This document shows positions 26,660-35,296 of a stretch of DNA of 64,000 bases, in pieces. Source of the DNA: Thetidibacter halocola. Lineage in GTDB: Bacteria > Pseudomonadota > Alphaproteobacteria > Rhodobacterales > Rhodobacteraceae. The stretch lies in assembly GCF_018224955.1 (NCBI RefSeq), contig NZ_JAGTUU010000003.1, forward strand, positions 310,001-374,000. The letters run 5' to 3'. Each line of letters starts with the position of its first letter. Within the stretch, counting starts at the first letter, position 1. The notes under the pieces were generated by a model that was given only the letters and a program-made list of their open reading frames with translations, was not told where the DNA came from and searched no databases. The position numbers were made by a program, and so were the translations under genes.

Positions 26660-27991
26660 ATGCAGGTCACCGAGACGCTGAACGAAGGTCTGAAGCGCGC
26701 CTATTCCATCACCGTGACGGCCGACGAACTGGACGCCAAGGTGAATGCCAAGCTGAAGGAAGCGCAGCCCGACATCGAGATGAAGGGCTTTCGCAAGGGC
26801 AAGGTCCCGATGCCGCTGCTGAAGAAGCAGTTCGGCCAGCGCCTGCTGGGCGAGACGATGCAGGAAGCCATCGACGGCGCGATGAACGAGCATTTCGAGA
26901 AGTCGGGCGACCGCCCGGCGCTCCAGCCGCAGGTCAAGATGACCAACGAGGACTGGAAGGAAGGCGACGACATCCTGGTGGAAATGTCCTACGAGGCGCT
27001 GCCCGAGGTGCCCGAGTTGGACCTGAGCACGATCACGGTCGAGCGCCTGGTGGTCAAGGCCGATGACGCCTCGGTGACCGAGGCGCTGGAGTCGCTGGCC
27101 AAGACCGCGCAGGATTTCAAGGACCGCAAGAAGGGCTCCAAGGCCAAGGACGGCGACCAGGTCGTGATCGACTTCGTAGGCAAGATCGACGGAGAGCCCT
27201 TCGAGGGCGGCGCGGCCGACGATTATCCGCTGGTCCTGGGGTCGAACTCGTTCATCCCCGGCTTCGAAGAGCAGCTGGTCGGCGTGAAGGCCGGCGAGGA
27301 AAAGGCCGTCGAGGTCAAGTTCCCCGAGGAGTACGGCGCCGACAACCTGGCCGGCAAGGACGCGGTGTTCGACGTGACCGTGAAGGCCGTCAAGGAGCCC
27401 GTCTCGGCCGAGATCGACGACGAGCTGGCCAAGAAATTCGGCGCCGAGGATCTTGCCGCGCTCAAGGGCCAGATCGCCGAGCGGCTGGAGGCCGAGTATT
27501 CCGGCGCCGCCCGCGCCGTAATGAAGCGCGGAATTCTCGACGCGCTGGACGGCATGGTGACGTTCGACCTGCCGCCGAGCCTGGTCGAGGCCGAGGCCAA
27601 GCAGATCGCGCACCAGCTGTGGCACGAGGAGCACCCCGAGGTGCATGACCACAACCACGACACGGTCGAGCCGACCGAGGAGCACAACAAGCTGGCCGTG
27701 CGCCGCGTGCGCCTTGGCCTGCTGCTGGCCGAGCTGGGCCAGAAGGCCAAGGTCGAGGTGTCCGACGCCGAGATGACGCAGGCGATCATGCAGCAGGCCC
27801 GCCAGTATCCGGGCCAGGAGCGCGCCTTCTTCGACTTCGTGCGCCAGAACGCCCAGATGCAGCAGCAGTTGCGCGCGCCGATCTTCGAGGACAAGGTCAT
27901 CGACCACATCGCCGAACAGGCGCAGGTGACCGAGAAGGAGATCAGCAAGGACGACCTGCAAAAGGCCGTGGACGCGCTGGACGACGAATAA
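26660..27991 (+). CDS. tig: Trigger factor (ribosome-associated chaperone and prolyl isomerase)
   Basis: The 443-residue protein has the ribosome-binding domain with signature [17 protein letters not shown] (about 44-60), the FKBP-type isomerase domain (about 165-245, [21 protein letters not shown]) and the helical C-terminal chaperone domain. It binds at the ribosome exit tunnel near L23 and folds nascent chains. The start at 26660 has GGGAAGAG upstream and matches the family N-terminus MQVTETL. An HDHNHD stretch in the C-terminal domain is a small local peculiarity. Confidence 0.98.
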   Translation: MQVTETLNEGLKRAYSITVTADELDAKVNAKLKEAQPDIEMKGFRKGKVPMPLLKKQFGQRLLGETMQEAIDGAMNEHFEKSGDRPALQPQVKMTNEDWKEGDDILVEMSYEALPEVPELDLSTITVERLVVKADDASVTEALESLAKTAQDFKDRKKGSKAKDGDQVVIDFVGKIDGEPFEGGAADDYPLVLGSNSFIPGFEEQLVGVKAGEEKAVEVKFPEEYGADNLAGKDAVFDVTVKAVKEPVSAEIDDELAKKFGAEDLAALKGQIAERLEAEYSGAARAVMKRGILDALDGMVTFDLPPSLVEAEAKQIAHQLWHEEHPEVHDHNHDTVEPTEEHNKLAVRRVRLGLLLAELGQKAKVEVSDAEMTQAIMQQARQYPGQERAFFDFVRQNAQMQQQLRAPIFEDKVIDHIAEQAQVTEKEISKDDLQKAVDALDDE

Positions 27992-28016
27992 GCCGCCTTA
28001 AACGGCGATAGGCGAG

Positions 28017-28041
28017 GGCCGCTCCGATGGGGCGGCCTTTT
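28017..28041 (+). terminator. Intrinsic terminator after tig
   Basis: GGCCGCTCC and GGGGCGGCC form a 9-bp stem (one G-T pair) with a 3-base loop, followed by TTTT, 26 bases past the stop. Confidence 0.85.
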
Positions 28042-28135
28042 GCTTTGCCGGTGGCAGGATCGCGCGGGGCACCGATTTTGCGGGACGGCTCCTGTTCCAT
28101 CGACTAGCCTGTCTCAAGGACATGCGGAGGGCATC

Positions 28136-28435
28136 GTGTATTCGTCGGCAGTCGAGGTCTTGTTCATCGCCGGATTTCTGTCGTTCTGGCTGGGGGGCGT
28201 GCTTCTGATGGTTCCGTTCGTCTGGCGGATCGTGTTCGGTCCTGGCTGGACAAGGCGGATGTCGGGGTCTGCAGGCGCGCGCATGGACGCGCTGTCGCCC
28301 GTAGTGCATGCCGAGATGCAACGTGCCGGCAGGGATCGCCGGGGGCGGCTTGCGCAGGCTTTGATTGCCTTGGGAACCGTGCTGTTGATGCTTTCAGGGC
28401 TGGTCTGGCTAGTATTCGCGATCGTCGCACAATGA
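28136..28435 (+). CDS. Small membrane protein of unknown function
   Basis: The 99-residue product has two membrane segments (about 7-32, FIAGFLSFWLGGVLLMVPFV, and about 76-97, ALIALGTVLLMLSGLVWLV) flanking a basic, probably cytoplasmic loop. GTG 28136 was chosen because GCGGAGG lies five bases before it and no upstream similarity exists. I do not recognise the family. The gene stands alone between terminators. Confidence 0.65.
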   Translation: MYSSAVEVLFIAGFLSFWLGGVLLMVPFVWRIVFGPGWTRRMSGSAGARMDALSPVVHAEMQRAGRDRRGRLAQALIALGTVLLMLSGLVWLVFAIVAQ

Positions 28436-28439
28436 AAAA

Positions 28440-28464
28440 GGCCGCGCCCGGGGCGCGGCCTTTC
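28440..28464. terminator. Bidirectional intrinsic terminator
   Basis: GGCCGCGCC and GGCGCGGCC form a 9-bp stem with a CGG loop. It has AAAAA on the left and TTTCT on the right, so it can end both the small membrane protein gene and the convergent rplI operon. Confidence 0.85.
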
Positions 28465-28489
28465 TGTATCGGGTGAGGGGACCGAGGGG

Positions 28490-29098
28490 TTACTCGGACT
28501 TGCCTTCCGGCGTCTCGACCAAGCCGGCATCGTCATCCGATGCGGCGCCGCCGATGTCGTCGAACAGTTCCTGGATCTCGAATTCGGCCTGTGCCTCTTC
28601 CTCGGCGGCCAGTTCCTGGATCGACTTGCCCGACGCCTGAAGCTCGGCCTCTTCGGGCGAGCGGGCGACGTTCAGGGTGATCGTGACCATGACCTCGGGG
28701 TGCAGGTGCACCTCGAGTTCGTGCAGGCCCAGTTCCTTGATCGGCTGGCGGATCAGCACCTGCTTGCGATCCAGGGTGAAGCCCTCGGCGGTGGCGACGT
28801 CGGCCGCGTCACGGGTGGTGACGGAGCCATAGAGGTTGCCGCCGTCCGATGCCTGGCGAATCACGACGAAGGTCTGGCCGTCAAGCTTGGCGGCCAGCGC
28901 CCCGGCCTCCTGCTTGGTCTCGAGGTTGCGCGCCTCAAGCTGGGCCTTCTGATCCTCGAACCGGGCGATGTTCTCTTTCGAGGCAGTCAGCGCCTTGCCC
29001 TGCAGCAGCAGGTAGTTGCGAGCGAAGCCCGGCTTGACGTCGACGATGTCGCCCATCTGGCCCAGCTTGGCCACGCGCTCCAGAAGAATGACTTGCAT
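28490..29098 (-). CDS. rplI: 50S ribosomal protein L9
   Basis: The product starts with the family signature [36 protein letters not shown], here residues 1-36, and has the usual connecting helix and C-terminal 23S-binding domain (to about 150). At 202 residues it is about 50 longer than the E. coli protein because of an acidic tail rich in E and D (about 155-202); such tails are common in this bacterial family. It is the last gene of the rpsF-rpsR-rplI operon, 12 bp after rpsR. Confidence 0.98.
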   Translation of the reverse strand: MQVILLERVAKLGQMGDIVDVKPGFARNYLLLQGKALTASKENIARFEDQKAQLEARNLETKQEAGALAAKLDGQTFVVIRQASDGGNLYGSVTTRDAADVATAEGFTLDRKQVLIRQPIKELGLHELEVHLHPEVMVTITLNVARSPEEAELQASGKSIQELAAEEEAQAEFEIQELFDDIGGAASDDDAGLVETPEGKSE

Positions 29099-29110
29099 GG
29101 GTCTCTCTCC

Positions 29111-29338
29111 TTATTTCACGGCGTAGGGCAGCAGGGCGAGGAAGCGGGCGCGCTTGATCGCGCGGGCCAGCTCACGCTGCTTCTTGGCCGAAACGGCGGT
29201 GATGCGGGACGGGACGATCTTGCCGCGCTCGGAGATGTAGCGTTGCAGCAGCTTGACGTCCTTGTAGTCGATCGCCGGTGCATTGTCGCCCGAGAAGGGG
29301 CAGACCTTGCGGCGGCGGAAAAACGGTTTTGCAGCCAT
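29111..29338 (-). CDS. rpsR: 30S ribosomal protein S18
   Basis: The 75-residue protein has the S18 core ([20 protein letters not shown], then [20 protein letters not shown]). It binds S6 on the platform of the 30S subunit. It lies between rpsF (24 bp upstream) and rplI in the usual order. A basic N-terminus RRRK is retained. No zinc-type cysteine motif is seen; the single cysteine is in KVCPFSGD. Confidence 0.98.
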   Translation of the reverse strand: MAAKPFFRRRKVCPFSGDNAPAIDYKDVKLLQRYISERGKIVPSRITAVSAKKQRELARAIKRARFLALLPYAVK

Positions 29339-29362
29339 GGGTTATGTCCTCTTCTTCAGGTC

Positions 29363-29755
29363 TCAGTTGCGGCGTTCGCGGCGGTCGCCACGATCACCTC
29401 GGTCACCGCGATCGCCCCGGTCACCGCGCTCGTCGCGCTTCTGCATCTGGGCCGAGGGGCCCTCTTCGTGGGCGTCGACCTTGATGGTCAGAACGCGCAT
29501 CACGTCGTCATGCAGGCGCATCAGGCGTTCCATTTCCTGCACGGCCGACGCGGGTGCGTCGGTCTTGAGGAAGGCATAGTGGCCCTTGCGGTTCTTGTTG
29601 ATCTTGTAGGCCATCGTCTTGACGCCCCAGTACTCGGTCTCGACGATCTTGCCGCCGTTGTCCGAGAGGACGGTTCCGAAATGCTCGATGAGACCTTCGG
29701 CTTGCGTGTTGGACAAGTCCTGACGCGCAATGAAAACATGCTCGTAAAGCGGCAT
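29363..29755 (-). CDS. rpsF: 30S ribosomal protein S6
   Basis: The 130-residue protein begins [15 protein letters not shown], the normal S6 start; the longer frame reaching back to 29782 lacks family similarity. After the ferredoxin-like core (to about 100) it ends in a charged tail with four consecutive GDR repeats followed by RERRN. Such arginine-rich tails vary between relatives. It is the first gene of the operon, behind a roughly 110-base leader. Confidence 0.98.
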   Translation of the reverse strand: MPLYEHVFIARQDLSNTQAEGLIEHFGTVLSDNGGKIVETEYWGVKTMAYKINKNRKGHYAFLKTDAPASAVQEMERLMRLHDDVMRVLTIKVDAHEEGPSAQMQKRDERGDRGDRGDRGDRGDRRERRN

Positions 29756-29802
29756 GTGCACTCCACTTCTGTCAAGGCGCATTTCAAAGGGCGGGCGTCA
29801 TG

Positions 29803-29857
29803 CCTTCCGCACCCGACCCACGAGAGGCTGCGCGGTTCATAAAGAATTCGCGGAAGG
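29803..29857 (-). promoter_or_regulatory. Structured rpsF leader, candidate S6:S18 autoregulatory element
   Basis: The arms CCTTCCGC (at 29850-29857 read on the minus strand) and GCGGAAGG (29803-29810) can close a 39-base loop 47 bases before the rpsF start. rpsF operons of many bacteria carry an S6:S18-binding leader with a CCG element; an ACCGCG lies inside this loop. The detailed fold was not checked. Confidence 0.35.
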
Positions 29858-29864
29858 TGCGCGG

Positions 29865-29892
29865 CTTATACAAGCTTCGAACCGAAACGCAA
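29865..29892 (-). promoter_or_regulatory. Probable promoter of the rpsF-rpsR-rplI operon
   Basis: On the minus strand TTGCGT (29892-29887) and TATAAG (29870-29865) are separated by 16 bases, 110 bases upstream of the rpsF start. The match to the sigma-70 consensus is fair. Confidence 0.5.
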
Positions 29893-29998
29893 GGCCGCCG
29901 GGCATCGTCCCGTGGCGGCATCCTGTTTCCCGCTTCCTGCCGTATTTCCGCCCGACGAATCCGTCAGGTTCGGGTGGTTTGATCGAGGAGTGTCACGC

Positions 29999-30241
29999 AT
30001 GGAACGTTTGCAGGGTGTCGACAGGACCGGAACCGCCGCCGGTGCGGTCCGCTGGACCTTCTTGCGTTTCGGGCTGGCTGTTGTGGGGGTGGTGCTGGCG
30101 ATGTCGGCCTTCGGGCTTTGGATGGTGCCCGGCGACACGGGACAATCGCCCCTCTCGCTGGATAGGCTCGGCCTGTCCTTGTTCATGCTGCTGTGCGGGT
30201 TGTGCTGCTTGGTGGTCGCGCAGCAGATGCGTCGTCTCTAG
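29999..30241 (+). CDS. Small two-segment membrane protein, paralogue A
   Basis: The 80-residue product has two membrane segments (about 22-46 and 57-75). The pattern GLWMVP after the first segment and GLCCLVVA in the second recurs in the next gene, so the two are tandem paralogues. ATG 29999 has GAGGAG nine bases upstream. I do not recognise the family; the paired cysteines lie in the second membrane segment. Confidence 0.6.
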   Translation: MERLQGVDRTGTAAGAVRWTFLRFGLAVVGVVLAMSAFGLWMVPGDTGQSPLSLDRLGLSLFMLLCGLCCLVVAQQMRRL

Positions 30242-30352
30242 CTGGCATATTTCCGCCGAAACAACAACCTTAGCGCGAATTCATTTTAATCTTCGCCATC
30301 AATTCCCGTAGGATGGCCACAGTTTGGTTTAGTCGCTTCGTGGAGACGTTCC

Positions 30353-30601
30353 ATGAAAGAAAAAATACAGTTCGCAAATAGTCTGTTTCCATCCCTTCGA
30401 GTGCTTCTCTCCAGCCTGTTGACCTTGATCCTGACCTGTTCGGGCCTGTTGCTGTCGGGGCTCGCGGTCGGTGTCTGGATCATACCCGATCGCGGGATGC
30501 TGCCCATGCTGACCCTGATGAACCTGGCCCTGTCGGTTCTGTTGCTGATCATCGGCTTGTGCTGTCTTGCCTTCGCATATCACCGGCTCCGGGCGGGCTG
30601 A
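30353..30601 (+). CDS. Small two-segment membrane protein, paralogue B
   Basis: The 82-residue product has two membrane segments (about 17-44 and 52-76). It shares with the preceding protein the GVWIIP turn, the spacing between segments and a GLCCLAFA motif near the end. GGAGA lies six bases before the ATG. The N-terminal 15 residues are unlike those of paralogue A. Function unknown. Confidence 0.6.
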   Translation: MKEKIQFANSLFPSLRVLLSSLLTLILTCSGLLLSGLAVGVWIIPDRGMLPMLTLMNLALSVLLLIIGLCCLAFAYHRLRAG

Positions 30602-30715
30602 GCGGTTTTCGATCGCCTGTCGAAAAACGCACAGACCGTGTTGAGCCCTCAAGATTGCTGTATCCGGCGGTCTGCCCCACCTCCTGTGCACAGTTCACAC
30701 ACGAGGAGACCCCCA

Positions 30716-31300
30716 ATGAAAACTCTCATGCTGTCCACCGCCCTGATGGGCGCCCTGTTCGCCGCGCCGCTGGCCGCTTCGGACGGCGCCGAGACCTATG
30801 TGCTCGACGCCAGCCACAGCCAGATCGTATTCAACTACAACCACCTGGGCTATTCCACGACCTATGGCATGTTCTCCGGCTTTGACGGCCAGATCGCCTG
30901 GGACAAGGCCGCGCCGGAAAACTCGACCGTGAGCGTGTCCTTCCCGGTGCGCACCATGCTGACCGGCTGGGAAGCCCGGTTCTCGCATTTCATGGCGGCT
31001 GACTTCTTCGACGCCGCCGAAGACGAAATGGTGACCTTCACCTCGACCGCGATCACCGTGACCGGCGACAACACCGCCGACATCACCGGCGACCTGACGC
31101 TGAACGGCGTGACCAAGCCGGTGACGCTGTCGGCAAAGCTCAACCAGGAGATGGATCACCCGATGGAGGGCAAGCCCTGGGCCGGCTTCGACGCGACCGC
31201 GACGCTGCTGCGTTCGGATTTCAACGTCGGCGCCTTTGCCCCCTTCGTCAGCGACGAAGTCCAGGTGATGATCTCGATCGAGGCGATGAAGGCCGAGTAA
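30716..31300 (+). CDS. Periplasmic YceI family protein
   Basis: The 194-residue protein has a signal peptide (residues 1-20, cleavage after a PLAA-type site) and a YceI beta-barrel domain (YVLDASHSQIVFNYNHLGYS at the start, then TGDLTLNGVTKPVTLSAKL). YceI proteins bind isoprenoid-like lipids in the periplasm. A second YceI domain, fused to a cytochrome b561, is encoded about 0.9 kb away on the other strand. It is followed by a strong terminator. Confidence 0.93.
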   Translation: MKTLMLSTALMGALFAAPLAASDGAETYVLDASHSQIVFNYNHLGYSTTYGMFSGFDGQIAWDKAAPENSTVSVSFPVRTMLTGWEARFSHFMAADFFDAAEDEMVTFTSTAITVTGDNTADITGDLTLNGVTKPVTLSAKLNQEMDHPMEGKPWAGFDATATLLRSDFNVGAFAPFVSDEVQVMISIEAMKAE

Positions 31301-31322
31301 GCCTGTCTTTCAGTCTGACCGG

Positions 31323-31352
31323 AAAGGCCCGCGCTTTGTGCGGGCCTTTTTT
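31323..31352 (+). terminator. Intrinsic terminator after the YceI gene
   Basis: AAGGCCCGC and GCGGGCCTT form a 9-bp stem around a 7-base loop, followed by a run of T. The A-rich left flank lets it also act on the convergent gene. Confidence 0.9.
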
Positions 31353-31370
31353 CTTGTCCGGGACGCGGCC

Positions 31371-32111
31371 TCAGAGAAGGTTGCGCACCTTCTGGTGGAA
31401 GGCGTGATTGCGGGCGCGGGCGGTCTCGAGCAGGCTTGGGCGGGCTTCGGCGGTGCCGATCCGCGATGGCCAGTCCTGCGGCGCCGCCTCGGGCGGGTTG
31501 TCGGGGAAATGGCGGAACTTGTCGCTGAAGGGCAGGCTCAGAACCCGCCGCCCGAGGCAAAGCGCCCAGTAGGTGCCGTGGTACGAATTGGTGACGACCG
31601 TGGCGCCGCTGGCGAGAAAGGCGATGGCCCCTGCCATGTCGCCCTCGTCGTTCGACCGGGTCGGGATGGCCGGATCCAGCGCCAGGTCGGCGGACTTGCG
31701 CGCGTGGCGGAACAGGACGACCTCGTGGCGGGGCGCGGACACCGCGTCGAAGAGCGGCGACAGGGCAGAGGCGCAGGGTACCCACTCGATCCTGTCGATT
31801 CCGTGGTTGCGGGTCGAGACCAGCGCACAGCCGCCTTCGAGGATGTCGAAGGCATAGCCGCGCCGGTCCCTTGCCGAGATGCCGACGCCCCAGGCGACGC
31901 GATGGCGGACGCTTTCGACCGTGGCGATGGCGGCGCTGACGCAGTCCTGAAAGACCTGCCCGCCGCCCATTACCAGCAGGTCGCAAGGCGGGCAGTCGTC
32001 AGCGAAATCAGCGAACTCATGGGGTCCCAGATCGACATAGTGACCGGGCGAACAGGCCATGTCGCCGACATTGCGATGCCGGCGACGATGCATGAAAACG
32101 GTTCTGGTCAT
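31371..32111 (-). CDS. Polysaccharide pyruvyl transferase family protein
   Basis: The 246-residue protein shows the family's conserved features: an early NVGDMACSP glycine/aspartate motif, LVMGGGQVFQD in the middle of the first half, and VTNSYHGTYWALCLGRRVLSLPF near residue 185-207. Characterised members add pyruvate ketals to surface polysaccharides or teichoic-type polymers. At 246 residues it is shorter than most (300 or more). No other polysaccharide gene is adjacent, so the acceptor is unknown. Confidence 0.82.
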   Translation of the reverse strand: MTRTVFMHRRRHRNVGDMACSPGHYVDLGPHEFADFADDCPPCDLLVMGGGQVFQDCVSAAIATVESVRHRVAWGVGISARDRRGYAFDILEGGCALVSTRNHGIDRIEWVPCASALSPLFDAVSAPRHEVVLFRHARKSADLALDPAIPTRSNDEGDMAGAIAFLASGATVVTNSYHGTYWALCLGRRVLSLPFSDKFRHFPDNPPEAAPQDWPSRIGTAEARPSLLETARARNHAFHQKVRNLL

Positions 32112-32152
32112 GGTGCCCGGATGGTTGCCGCCGGGCGCAGCATGCCGTGGGC

Positions 32153-32177
32153 CCGGGCCGGGTGCAACCCAGCCCGG
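32153..32177. terminator. GC-rich stem-loop upstream of the pyruvyltransferase gene
   Basis: An 11-bp stem with one mismatch and a GCA loop lies just past the stop of the cytochrome b561-YceI gene (read on the minus strand it follows that stop). There is no T-run, so termination is uncertain. Confidence 0.35.
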
Positions 32178-32184
32178 TGGCCCG

Positions 32185-33381
32185 TCAGCCGCGTGTGGCG
32201 GTCAGCGCGACATCCACCGTCACCTCGAATCCCAGTTGCGCCGGGTCGGTCATCTGCCCGCCGATGCCGAATTCGCGGCGGTCGAGCGCGAGGCTTCCCG
32301 TCATCGTGGCGCGGTCTTCCTGAACCTCCAGTATGAAGGGCAGGGTGACCGGCATGGACTGGTCCTTGATGGTCAGCGTGCCCTCGGCGCGCAGCGCGCC
32401 GCTCTCGTCGGCCAGGATGTCGGCGGCGAAGGTCGCGGTGGGATGTGCCTCGGCGGCGAAGAAATCCGGCCCCATCGCCTGGCCCGTGACGCTGCCCAGC
32501 GTCAGCGAGGGGATCGAGACCGTCACGGTGACCGAGCCCTTGTTGCCGGCGCCGGAACTGTCCTGGTAGGCGATCTGCGCGGTCCAGTCGGCGAAACTGC
32601 CTGTCACCGCGCTGCCGAACTGGCTGACGGTTAGGCCCAGCGTGCCTTCCTGCACCTGCCAGTCGCTTTCCACGGTGGCCAGCGCGGCGGCGGGTGCGGG
32701 CCGGTCGTCATGGGCAAAGACGCCCAGCGCCGCACCGGCACCCAGCGCGCCGCCCCAGACCACCAGCGCCCCCGCCAGACCGGCCAGCGCGCCGCGATGC
32801 CGGGCGGGGCTGCCCGCCTGCGTCCGGCCGGGCAGCATCCGGCGCAACGTGGCGTCGCGGTCGATCACGTGATGCTTGAGCGCGCCCGCCACATGCGCCG
32901 CCAGCGCGCCCATCAGAACGTAGGTGGCAACGTGGTGCAGCGCGGCTGTGGCCCCGGCGAGGGCCTCGGACTTGGGCACCAAGGGCAGGTCCTGCCCGAT
33001 GCCCCAGATCGGCGCAAAGCCGGTGGTGGCGGCATGGTGCACCCAGCCCGACAGCGGCACCAGCACAAGCGAGCCGTAGAGCAGCCAGTGCGCCACCTCG
33101 GCCGCGAGCGTCTCGAGCTTGCGATCGGGATGCAGCGGGGCGGGTTTCGGCTGGCTCAGCGCCCACAGGATGCGCAGCAGGGCCAGCGCGAACAGGATCA
33201 CGCCCACGGTCTTGTGGATCGAGAACAGCATCGCCTTGCGGGCCAGTTGCTCGGCGGTGTCATAGGGCAGGTCATTGGCCACGATGCCCAGCGGGATCAT
33301 CGCGAGGATGCCCAGCGCGATCGACCAGTGAAAGGTCTTGGCCACCGCGCCATAGCGGGTTTCGGAGTTTGTCAGGGACAT
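32185..33381 (-). CDS. Cytochrome b561 - YceI fusion protein
   Basis: The 398-residue protein joins a four-helix cytochrome b561 domain (about 1-175) to a YceI domain (about 225-398). The haem-binding histidines are visible in FHWSIALG, SIHKTVG, WVHHAA and LHHVATY. A linker membrane segment (about 203-225) should place YceI in the periplasm. In E. coli yceJ (b561) and yceI are separate neighbouring genes, so this is a fusion of known partners. The start at 33381 (MSLTNSETRYG) is preferred over an upstream ATG that adds 46 residues with no similarity. The unit probably moves electrons from quinol to a periplasmic lipid-bound partner, which is inference. Confidence 0.9.
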   Translation of the reverse strand: MSLTNSETRYGAVAKTFHWSIALGILAMIPLGIVANDLPYDTAEQLARKAMLFSIHKTVGVILFALALLRILWALSQPKPAPLHPDRKLETLAAEVAHWLLYGSLVLVPLSGWVHHAATTGFAPIWGIGQDLPLVPKSEALAGATAALHHVATYVLMGALAAHVAGALKHHVIDRDATLRRMLPGRTQAGSPARHRGALAGLAGALVVWGGALGAGAALGVFAHDDRPAPAAALATVESDWQVQEGTLGLTVSQFGSAVTGSFADWTAQIAYQDSSGAGNKGSVTVTVSIPSLTLGSVTGQAMGPDFFAAEAHPTATFAADILADESGALRAEGTLTIKDQSMPVTLPFILEVQEDRATMTGSLALDRREFGIGGQMTDPAQLGFEVTVDVALTATRG

Positions 33382-33540
33382 TGGAACCTCGTTCGGATCG
33401 TCCTGTTGCTGCGGCAGACCTATAGGCCGGAATGCCGCGCGCAATCCGCGCGCGCGCACAGGCGCCGTGCAGCGCGGCGTTGCGCGGCAGGCCTGCGCCC
33501 TGTAAGGGCAGGACAACAAGGCTGAAACGGAGGGGGATCC

Positions 33541-34482
33541 ATGTCACGCGCTTTCATCTTTCCCGGACAGGGGGCACAGTCCATCGGCATGGGCCGCGAC
33601 CTGGCGGAGGCCTATCCCGAGGCCCGCGCCGTGTTCGACGAGGTGGACAACGCGCTGGGGGAAAAGCTCTCCTCGCTGATCTGGGAGGGCGACATCGAGA
33701 CCCTGACCCTGACCGCGAATGCGCAGCCCGCGCTGATGGCGACCTCGATCGCGGCGATGCGCGCGCTTCAGGCCGAGGGCGTCGGTATCGACGCCGCAGC
33801 CTATGTCGCGGGGCATTCGCTCGGCGAGTACTCGGCGCTCACGGCGGCGGGGGCGTTCACCGTGGCGGATGCGGCGCGGCTGCTGCGCGCGCGCGGCAAG
33901 GCCATGCAGGAGGCGGTTGCGCCGGGCGACGGCGCGATGGCGGCGATCCTGGGGCTCGACCTCGCCGACGTGCGGCAGGTGGCGCATGACGCGGCGATGG
34001 GGGCCGTCGTGACGGCGGCCAATGACAACGACCCGGCGCAAGTGGTCATCTCGGGCCATGTGCATGGCGTCGAACGCGCCGTGGCGCTGGCCAAGGAGCG
34101 TGGCGCCAAGCGGGCGGTGATGCTACCGGTCAGCGCACCGTTCCATTGCTCGCTCATGCAGCCCGCCGCGCGCGAGATGGCCGAGGCGCTGAACCACGTG
34201 ACGATCAACGCGCCCGCGGTGCCGCTGGTGGCCAACGTGGTGGCCGAGGCGGTGGACGATCCCACCACGATCCGCTCGCTGCTGGTGGACCAGATCTGCG
34301 GCACCGTGCGCTGGCGCGAGTCGGTGCAGTGGATGGTCGCCCATGGCGTGTCCGAGTTCTGGGAGATCGGCGCAGGCAAGGCGCTGTCGGGCATGGTGCG
34401 GCGCATCCACAAGGAGGCGGCAACCGTGACGGTGGGCAGTGCCGGGGATGTCCGGTCGGCGGCAGCCAGCCTGTCGTCCTGA
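33541..34482 (+). CDS. fabD: Malonyl-CoA:ACP transacylase
   Basis: The 313-residue protein has the N-terminal FIFPGQGAQSIGMG motif and the active-site serine in GHSLGEYSAL (residue about 92), with the late histidine in VSAPFHCSLMQP. It loads malonyl groups onto acyl carrier protein for fatty acid synthesis. GGAGGGGG precedes the start. fabG and acpP follow in the usual order; the fabD-fabG gap holds an unusual AT-rich inverted repeat. Confidence 0.97.
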   Translation: MSRAFIFPGQGAQSIGMGRDLAEAYPEARAVFDEVDNALGEKLSSLIWEGDIETLTLTANAQPALMATSIAAMRALQAEGVGIDAAAYVAGHSLGEYSALTAAGAFTVADAARLLRARGKAMQEAVAPGDGAMAAILGLDLADVRQVAHDAAMGAVVTAANDNDPAQVVISGHVHGVERAVALAKERGAKRAVMLPVSAPFHCSLMQPAAREMAEALNHVTINAPAVPLVANVVAEAVDDPTTIRSLLVDQICGTVRWRESVQWMVAHGVSEFWEIGAGKALSGMVRRIHKEAATVTVGSAGDVRSAAASLSS

Positions 34483-34511
34483 GCGGGGTGCACATTTCAT
34501 CGACGAAATTT

Positions 34512-34535
34512 GCAAATTCCCTTGAGGGAATTTGC
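34512..34535. other. AT-rich perfect inverted repeat between fabD and fabG
   Basis: GCAAATTCCC and GGGAATTTGC form a 10-bp stem with a TTGA loop. It partly overlaps a 12-base palindrome (AATTTGCAAATT, 34507-34518). The composition is unlike the surrounding GC-rich DNA. It could be a protein-binding site or an mRNA hairpin limiting or coupling fabG expression. Confidence 0.6.
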
Positions 34536-34556
34536 GCGAGCGGAGAAGGAAGCAAG

Positions 34557-35294
34557 ATGTTCGATCTGACGGGCAAGACGGCGCTGGTGACCGGCGCCTC
34601 GGGGGGAATCGGGGGCGCCATCGCGCGCACGTTGCACGGGGCCGGGGCAACGGTCGGGCTGTCGGGCACGCGGGTCGAGCCGCTCGAGGCGCTGGCCGCC
34701 GAGTTGGGCGACCGCTGCCATGTGCTGCCCTGCAACCTGTCGGATGCCGATGCCGTCAACGCGCTGCCGAAACAGGCGGCCGAGGCGATGGGCGGCGTCG
34801 ACATCCTGGTGAACAACGCGGGCATCACCCGCGACAACCTGTTCATGCGCATGTCCGAGGAGGAGTGGTCCGCCGTGCTGGAGGTCAACCTCACCTCTAC
34901 CTTCCGCCTGTGCAAGGGCGTGCTGCGTGGCATGATGAAGGCGCGCTGGGGCCGGATCGTGAACATCTCGTCGGTGGTGGGCGCGACGGGCAACCCGGGG
35001 CAGGGCAACTATGCCGCCGCCAAGGCCGGGATGATCGGCATGTCCAAGAGCCTTGCCTACGAGGTGGCGAGCCGCGGCATCACCGTGAACGCGGTCGCCC
35101 CCGGCTTCATCGAGACGGCGATGACCGACAAGCTGAACGACGACCAGAAGGCCTCGATCCTCGGGCAGATCCCGTCGGGTCGCATGGGCACGCCCGACGA
35201 GATCGCCGCTGCGGTCCTCTACCTGGCGAGCCCCGAGGCAGGTTACGTGACGGGCGCCACGCTGCACGTGAACGGCGGCATGGCGATGCTCTGA
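34557..35294 (+). CDS. fabG: 3-oxoacyl-ACP reductase
   Basis: The 245-residue short-chain dehydrogenase has the NADP motif TGASGGIGGAIA, NNAG (residues about 87-90) and catalytic S-Y-K (serine in NISSVVG, YAAAKAG). The C-terminal VNGGMAML is typical of FabG. It reduces 3-oxoacyl-ACP in fatty acid elongation. GGAGAAGGA lies eight bases before ATG 34557. It follows fabD by 74 bp and is followed by a hairpin, after which acpP has its own promoter. Confidence 0.96.
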   Translation: MFDLTGKTALVTGASGGIGGAIARTLHGAGATVGLSGTRVEPLEALAAELGDRCHVLPCNLSDADAVNALPKQAAEAMGGVDILVNNAGITRDNLFMRMSEEEWSAVLEVNLTSTFRLCKGVLRGMMKARWGRIVNISSVVGATGNPGQGNYAAAKAGMIGMSKSLAYEVASRGITVNAVAPGFIETAMTDKLNDDQKASILGQIPSGRMGTPDEIAAAVLYLASPEAGYVTGATLHVNGGMAML

Positions 35295-35296
35295 TC

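Noticed and set aside
25556-27961. 801-codon minus-strand frame
   Set aside because: It is antisense to the TIM-barrel and trigger factor genes, both of which have clear motifs.
29376-29430. Short tandem repeat at the rpsF 3' end
   Set aside because: It encodes four GDR units of the charged S6 tail, so it is coding low-complexity sequence and not a repeat array.
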